A stretch of 64,000 nt of DNA from Rhynochetos jubatus (Eukaryota > Chordata > Aves > Eurypygiformes > Rhynochetidae). The first letter of the stretch is position 1, and each line of letters opens with the position of its first letter. The translations under genes were made by a program, and so were the position numbers. The notes under the pieces are model-generated. The model was not told where the DNA came from and did no database searches. It saw only the letters and a program-made list of their open reading frames with translations. Below, piece after piece: positions 27,783-64,000 of the stretch. The stretch covers positions 63,888,150-63,952,149 of the forward strand of contig CM050649.1 of NCBI GenBank assembly GCA_027574665.1, written 5' to 3'.

Positions 27783-30700
27783 GAAATCCCCCAAGACTGA
27801 TGCAGGAAGCCACAAAGTTGCTTTTAAAGAAACCTTGGCAGCATGAAGTCCCAGCCTGAGGGGTCCGAATGTGAGGAGGAAGACCTCACAGCTTGGGTTG
27901 CTCAGGGCCATGGTCATGAGAGTTCTGGCTGAATGAAAGAATGAAGTTTACAGCTGTTCTGGACAGCCTATTCTGGTACTTAGCCGCTTCATTGTTTAAA
28001 ACACAAAACCAAATATTACCTATTTTTTCCCTCCATTGCCACAAGTTTGCCTTTAGTCTTAATCACCATGCCCTTTGTCTGGAAAGTGTGACCCTCTCTC
28101 CCCGTCTTCCCAGTAGATAGCTGCAAGCAGCAGTAAGATCTCCACTGAGTCTCCTTTGGGCTGAAATGTGGTTAATCACAAACTGTGCTGTGTAGGGAAG
28201 GACCCTCAGTGTTTGGTGCCTGGCTCTTTACCGGAAGCGTATGAACGAAACAGTATCTAAACAGGTTTGAGTTCACCTATTAATTCAGTCCACTGATTCA
28301 CAGTTTGACTTCATCAATGGAACTTGTTGTGGAGGGCAAATACATCCAGTTCCTGCCGTTTGCTGCCTGCTGAGGCTCCTCAAAACCTCGGGGCTGGTTC
28401 TTCAGCAGAGAATTGGGCTGGAAACCATGAAGAGCTGAGCTCTGACCAGGGAGAGATGCTTACAGTTGCATGTGCCAGTCTGAATTCCTATCTTCCCTTC
28501 AGTGAGTTCTGTGCTCAAACAAAACCAAAAGTAAAAAGCGTATCGTTTTAAATGGTGTATTGTTAGACTGGTGTTGACGTATGTCTGAAGTCTAATGGTT
28601 TTTTTACTATCGGTAGTGATTTGTTTTAAAAAGGAACAAATATTCCCAGCTTTTTAATGCTTCATTTCCAGTAAAAAGTTCTTTGTGTACCAGCTGTGTG
28701 ATTGGCATTCTACAGGCAAGATATGGGCATAAATGCTTTCTCTGTTATGAGTGAGAATGATGCAAGTCATGCGTATGGGGCCGTATTACTTTTTGAGATT
28801 ATCCTTAAAGTCTTTGAGCAATGATGTAAACTCACCCTTGCAACAGTTACCACAACCCAAAACTTTGAAAGTAAGGCTCTTCTCAAGTTTTGATGTATTT
28901 GTAGCCCATTTCTAGCTTTTTTTCCTCTTGTGACAGGCTTGCAATAAAAGACAGTGCTGGATTAGTGTCCCTAGAGGTTTCTTTGCTGAAGGGGTAAAAA
29001 TGTTCTTTGGCAGTCAGGTAAATATTTACGCTGTTGATCCAGGTTCTCCATAAACTCTTCAGCAGTGAGACCTTGTGGTGCAGAAGTAACACAGAGAGTG
29101 TGCGCTGATTCTTCTGTATCTGTTCTTAGCATCCAGCATCCCTCCTTCCCTCCCCTTGTTTCCAAATAAGTGACAGAGCTACACTAACTTTATGCCTCTG
29201 TTAGCAGCCTAGAAGTTAGTTGAGAACATCCAGCTATTTTTGCCCATTGAGCAATTTCAGGTCTCTTTTCTGTTTTTGTTCTGCAGGTGCAACTATGATG
29301 TTCCAGAAATAGTTGAAATCAAATATCCAGAGAGAATGTATAAAGGATGTCCTGGCTTTCCATGTAACATCTAATGGCAAGCGGCTGAGAAAGGCATCCT
29401 TTCTGAGGCTGTCAATCAGTCTGTTGTGTCTGCCTGGAAAGTGCTTAGGCTTTTATTTTTTCGGGACCTCAGGGGTGGACTAAATGTATATACATTGTTA
29501 ACGTTGCTTTATCAAGTGAGACAGGATGTTGACATCATCTAACAAATCCAGTAAATTTTTAACATGTAAAAGACTTGATGTTCATTGGAAAACTGAAAAT
29601 ACTTCTGCATATTTTCACATAAAAGCTTTAGATTTTTTGGGGGGAAAGCATTAATGACTTCAGGCTTTCTGCAGCTCACTGCTCCATCAAATGTGCCCAG
29701 CTGCCGCATTTCATTTATGTTCAAAACCTGTTATTTTGGGACTGTATGATAAATATAGCAGTATGCCTGTACTTTTTGTAAGGTCAGGGAACTGAACTTC
29801 CCTGAAAAAAAAAAGTGTGAGTGGATTATATCCAGTTGTATAATGCAATCACATCCTGCTCTCCAGGGCCTCTTACTAATGCAGTAGCAACGAGGGTTTC
29901 CCCCTGCTGTTGCAATGAATTCACTAAGGACAGTCTCTGAGCCCAAGAAGCTGTTAATGTCTATTGCTGTTCCCCTCTCTACTCTCAGCTTAGTAGCAGT
30001 ACAGATCTGGCTTTGTGCCACTACTGCGTATAAGCTCATCTGTACGGTTTGCATTCTGGCTTCTGATTTACTGCAGGGTTTCTGTCTGATGCTTGTTAGG
30101 TCAGTTTTTAACACCACCGTCCTGATATATTTTGTGAGCTTAGCTCTTCCTAGATGTGAGGAGTGTGAGAACAGCAAAAAGCTTTGGCTTGCTTGCCTGG
30201 CTGGGTTGGTGAAGATGTTTCTAGCTATAACTGGTCTTCTACACAGCTTGGAGGTGACTGGCCCTAACCCGTCACTTTGTGCAGAGCTGTGTTTCTGCCG
30301 CATCTGTCATGCCCAACTGTAAAATGCTCTGGGGCTGCTAGGAACACGTTTGTGTAACGTATTTGTATTTAAATTGTCAGCCTTTAAAATTTCAGTAAGT
30401 AGATTTATCTTGTTGAGGTGTTTCTTCCCCTGTGTTCTCTTTGAGTATGTACTTCTCTCTTCTAAAGAAAATATATCCGAATCTTCCAGTTACTTTTGAA
30501 TCTTGTTGCCGCTATGTTCTCATAGAGAGAGAGGGCTGGAGGTGAGCCACTCACTAGGGTCACAGCTACTATCTGCTGTACCTTCTCTTGCATTAAAACT
30601 GGTTTTCCACTCTGAATTTGAAGAGAATGAGGTGTGTTTGGTTACTTTTTACACTACGCCATAAAGATAATTCTGTTTGGGTCTTTGTATGGTAGGATTT

Positions 30701-31820
30701 TTTCATTTGTTGTACCTCGTTTGTTCTCTGGTTATTACCTGTCAACTTAATCTAGTGTCTGGGGAAACAGACCTATGGATGCAGAGTAAGGGTCACAGGG
30801 AGCAAAACCAGTATTGACTACTGACTTGTCAACAAAAGGATCAAACATCCATCTTCATCTTGCAGTTATCTGGAACAAGGATTGAATCGCAGATGATCCT
30901 AAGGCAACAGGGGAGCCTTTAGTAAGTGGGTATCAATCTGTTTACTTACTAGACCAAAACCTCTTTGTTCTATGTTCTCGCTGCAGAACTGGAATCTTGT
31001 TCTTTTCTTAGTACATTGTAAAAGGAACAGTGTGCAGTTAAAACCTGGTCCCTCTCCAGCCTCCTGGCATGGCCCTTCCATTAGGTTACAAACTGTTTTT
31101 TGTCATTGTTTGATGCATCCCTTAGTGCTTTCTGGTTGGATTTTTACCTAGGCTGGCTGAGTAATTCTTATATTCCTGAATCTCAGGTTTCTTATATCTG
31201 CTCATTTTCACCTTTTATTTTGGGTTTTATGAAACATGGGAAAGGCTTGCCAGAGACATGTAGCTGGATTTTTTGTGCATACCATCCAAATTTTTAGCTG
31301 CAAAGTTTGCAGAGCATGCTGGAGACTATGCAACCAGCATCGTTTGCTTGCTTCAAATTGCCGGGTGAGAAAGCTGCATCCTTGCTGCAGCCATAGAGTA
31401 CGATGCCAACCATCACTGTTTCAGCTCAGTTATGGTCACATCTTCTCAGCAGTCTTTATTTGCTGGCAATGTGTATCTGCTCAGTTCTGTCCTTAGGCGG
31501 GTATTTGATATGTCCTAGTGTTCAGAGACTCATGCAAATTGGGGTTTACACATTGGAGGTGTGAGTGAGAGTGAGGAAGACAAAACATGAAACTGAGTAG
31601 GTTGTTTGTCACTTCAGGCAGATACCAGACTTTATGAATTCATTGGTAGCTTTGTGCTCAGGGCCTCTTCCTCTGCAGGAAACTGGTAGTAACGATGCGC
31701 TGCCAAATGATGCACATGCGCTCATAAGGCTCATGATTTACCCCTTGGATGTTATTTGAAATGAGGAAGTTAGGTAGAGGAGAAGCAAATCAGCCTTATG
31801 GTTTTTTAACTCTCTTCCAG

Positions 31821-61455
<29,635 letters not shown>

Positions 61456-64000
61456 GTATCCTTTGGAAAACACAGTTTAGACTCAAGACATGAGCTGTTC
61501 AGGGTTTTTTCCTTTCCATGTGCACATATGTAGCCTTAAGCACTTGAGGAGTCAAGCATGAGAGAGAAAGTATTTGACAGATTCAAGGCACAGAACTGAA
61601 TCTTGAACTTGCTGACTCAGAAGATGGACTTTTCCTTTCTTTGATGCATGGTATGTCACGCTTGGTAGGGGATGAAACCAGGCAGTTCTTGCAGCTGAAG
61701 ATCTTTTCTAAACAATAAGACAGCCAATTAACTATTTTGGATCCTCTGTTTGTTCCATTAAGCTGTTCTTGTCTTCACTGATGCTCAGAGCACAAACTAG
61801 TTTTTCAGTTCATTGTACATGCCTAACTCCCAACTTATTCCTCCAAAGAGCCATCTGCTTTTGTGATGAAGTTCTGAAGTCCTTTTTGGTAGCCCAGCAG
61901 GAAGTTCTGGAACTAAAAAATCCATGTGATTCAGTTCACTCCCTTCAGTATATCCAGAACTTCCCATGGGAAGTCCTTGTGTGTATATAGTACTGTACAA
62001 TCTTTCTGAGGCTAATATTATACTATAGCTAATATTATAACTATGGTTTAGATAGCCTTGTTTAAGGTTCTGAACAAATTTTTCTGTAGCTGTCCTGTCT
62101 TTCATGCTTGTGTTTTCTAATCTACTTAACGTGTTCTTAATCAGAGTATCATACAGGTGCCCTCCCTTAAGAGCTTACACTCACTCAGTGGAAAATGGGA
62201 AAGCTAGTCTTGTGGCCATGACAAGGCATTTATACCCGTAAATTCAAAGAAGTTTCAGTTCTTGATTCCTAGTAATTTCTGGGGCGGTTAAATATATGTA
62301 AATATCTGTGGCGGGGCTTTAATCGTGTTGCAGCTTGCGTCAGAGAAGTGAGTCTTCTCACTGGGGTCTTGTCCATTGGTGGTTGAGATATTGCTGCTCT
62401 GGTGGGAGCACAGTGGATTCCTTCCCTGCCTTGTGCATCAAGATTTCCCACCCAGGGACACCCAGGTGTAGTGTTGAATGCATTCAGGTTCTAATAGCAC
62501 TGACCTGTTCAGGGTAAAATCTGTTTGTGACTGATGCTTTCAGATGCAGGAGTACTGGGCCAAAGCCCAGAAGGGAGTGTATGTGCTAGCTGAAATGACT
62601 AACACTTATGAATGTTTAAAGTTAACCCTTTGAGTTGTAACAGCTGGTGTCCAAGTGTATTGGGGTCAATTTTTGTTATTTAAAAAACAAAGACTTCTGT
62701 GGGTAAGAGCACGGAAGACTCTGGCTGTGGCTGACTGCTGCTTTTTTTTTTTTTTTTCCTTTTGAAGAAGGAAACAGAGCTATCTTCTTCCCCTGCCCTT
62801 ATAAAAGGGGTGTGCCTGATGGAAAAAGGAGTAGTTGGCAATGCTGACTTCCCCTCAGCTGATGCTCACACAAGTGCAGTCCCCAGCAGCTGCAGCAAGG
62901 GCAGAGGGAGGGCTATGTGAAAATTACAGCTTAATTAGCTGGTTCACAGAAGCTTAGGGGATGCTGATAGTTCACTTGCTTTTTCAGCGGTGACCAGCAG
63001 CCTTCAGGGAAGGTGTCTGAACTTTGTGCCAAGGAAACTTTGATGTCCAGAGGCAGAGCTGTCTTGCTGTATCTTAGAGGCGAAGTGCTGCTCGTTCTGT
63101 TGCAAGGAGGCATTCAGAGAAACATCAGCTGGCGGGGCTTAAATTGTACAGAAGGGGATGGTCTTTAGAATTGCCACCTCTATATCTGTGGCTGTCAAAG
63201 TGGTGTTTGGCTGATGCATTCACTTGGTCTGTGAGTAGAAAGACAAATTGTCTCAAAATTCACTCTTTGCAAGGCAACTCGAGAAAGATGTAAGATGCAC
63301 TTGGCAGTGTGCTCCGGTGCTGGCTATTGCCTGCAGAGCTCTGTGTGCATGGATAACCGTGCACGTCATTCCTGTGGAACTCAGAGTTCATTTCATGTCA
63401 TGGGCTGTTCCCTGGATTCAACCACAGTTGTTAAACATGAAGAAAACTGTAGTACTGGATGTTTTTTACTGGCTTTGTTTTATTTCGACTGACTCACTGT
63501 GTCCCTGTCTGCCACGGAGCAGCGTAGGGGCTGGGAGGTTACTGTGTAGGGGGAAGAGTATTTCTTTCCAGGACTGGGTGTAGCCACACTGTCACTGGGG
63601 GTGTGGAGGGCAGCAGAAAATACAACTCGGCAGTGGTACAATCATGCCTTTATGTGCTCAAGTAACTATGCCACGCCAGGCTCTGCTAGAGGCGAGGGAT
63701 ATGCCTCTGCAAAAAGAGCCCCCTTTTTTTTAACTCCCTCTTTTCCCCAAGCAACTGATCTGTTGAGAGCATCAGGGAAACTGTGTTAAGTTTCACAAGT
63801 GGATTTGATTTTTTTTCTCTATGCTTAGAGGCCTAAAAAAGTAACTAGAGTACCTGCAATATATATTTACATCGTCATGCTGACATAGAAACAAACAAAC
63901 CCCAAAAACCAAACAGCGCTCTGGCCCTTATTTCAGACAATGCTTAGAAGTCTTGGCACTTTACTCCTGAGCTCTGTTCTTGTCCCAGTCAAGATCGGCA
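61456..64000 (+). other. SLC9A7 intron 15, 5' part, with U12-type donor
   Basis: It begins GTATCCTTTG, matching the U12-type donor consensus. The 3' end is beyond the window: I found no TCCTTAAC-like branch site followed by a Tyr-Leu-Lys-Pro exon here. There are 16 T at 62742-62757 and an AAC-rich stretch near 63888-63915, but no gene. Confidence 0.85.

Larger units (their letters stand above)
721..31820 (+). other. SLC9A7 intron 1 (most of it), no gene recognised
   Basis: More than 31 kb precedes exon 2. Apart from the CpG island, two clear CR1 copies (9515-9927, 15803-16137), a tiny CR1 scrap near 13977 and short homopolymer or AC-rich tracts, I see only unique, moderately AT-rich sequence. 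No frame shows a recognisable protein, and no spliced exon set or structural RNA was identified. The intron ends TTTTTTAACTCTCTTCCAG and is phase 1. Confidence 0.8.

Noticed and set aside
721..31820. Hosted microRNAs in intron 1 (miR-221/222 lie elsewhere on the same human chromosome arm)
   Set aside because: I looked for the AGCTACAT-type seed sequences with a matching hairpin and did not find them.

Overview
The window is vertebrate, almost certainly avian, nuclear DNA. Eight copies or fragments of the CR1 LINE family are scattered through it in both orientations. They carry the usual bird CR1 3' end (a 'TTCCAACCC ... TGTGATTCT' tail and the RHWN-LPRE C-terminus of ORF2). There are no bacterial-style operons, and long introns surround short, well-conserved coding exons. 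No rRNA, tRNA, CRISPR array or provirus was recognised.

The window holds one recognisable protein-coding gene, on the + strand: 14 internal exons of SLC9A7 (NHE7, the organellar Na+/K+-H+ exchanger of the trans-Golgi network), from 31821 to 61455. They join in one open frame of 1,498 nt, about 499 codons. This runs from just after the N-terminal membrane segment, through the transporter core ([22 protein letters not shown] and LRGAMAF motifs), into the cytosolic C-terminal region. The first coding exon (N-terminus) lies upstream of base 1. The last exon or exons (about the final 100 residues) lie beyond base 64000. I number the exons 2-15, assuming one upstream coding exon.

Layout: 1-720 is a CpG-dense block, probably the downstream edge of the SLC9A7 promoter island. 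721-31820 is the rest of intron 1, with two CR1 copies and no supported gene. 31821-37287 is a compact run of exons 2-7. 37288-46575 holds exons 8-12 with introns of mixed splice class. 46576-61455 holds the widely spaced small exons 13-15. 61456-64000 is the start of intron 15.

The most striking content is the splice-site repertoire. Intron 7 is an AT-AC intron with minor-spliceosome (U12-type) signals at both ends. Intron 10 is a GT-AG U12-type intron with a perfect TCCTTAAC branch site. Intron 15 starts with another U12-type donor (GTATCCTTTG). Intron 9 is a 112-nt GC-AG intron. All of these are fixed by frame continuity and by agreement with the known NHE7 protein. A standard gene finder restricted to GT-AG would probably get exons 7-9 wrong. 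Exon 13 is a 60-nt frame-preserving exon that has diverged from the mammalian protein. It and exon 14 sit between two nearly identical CR1 3' ends in inverted orientation.
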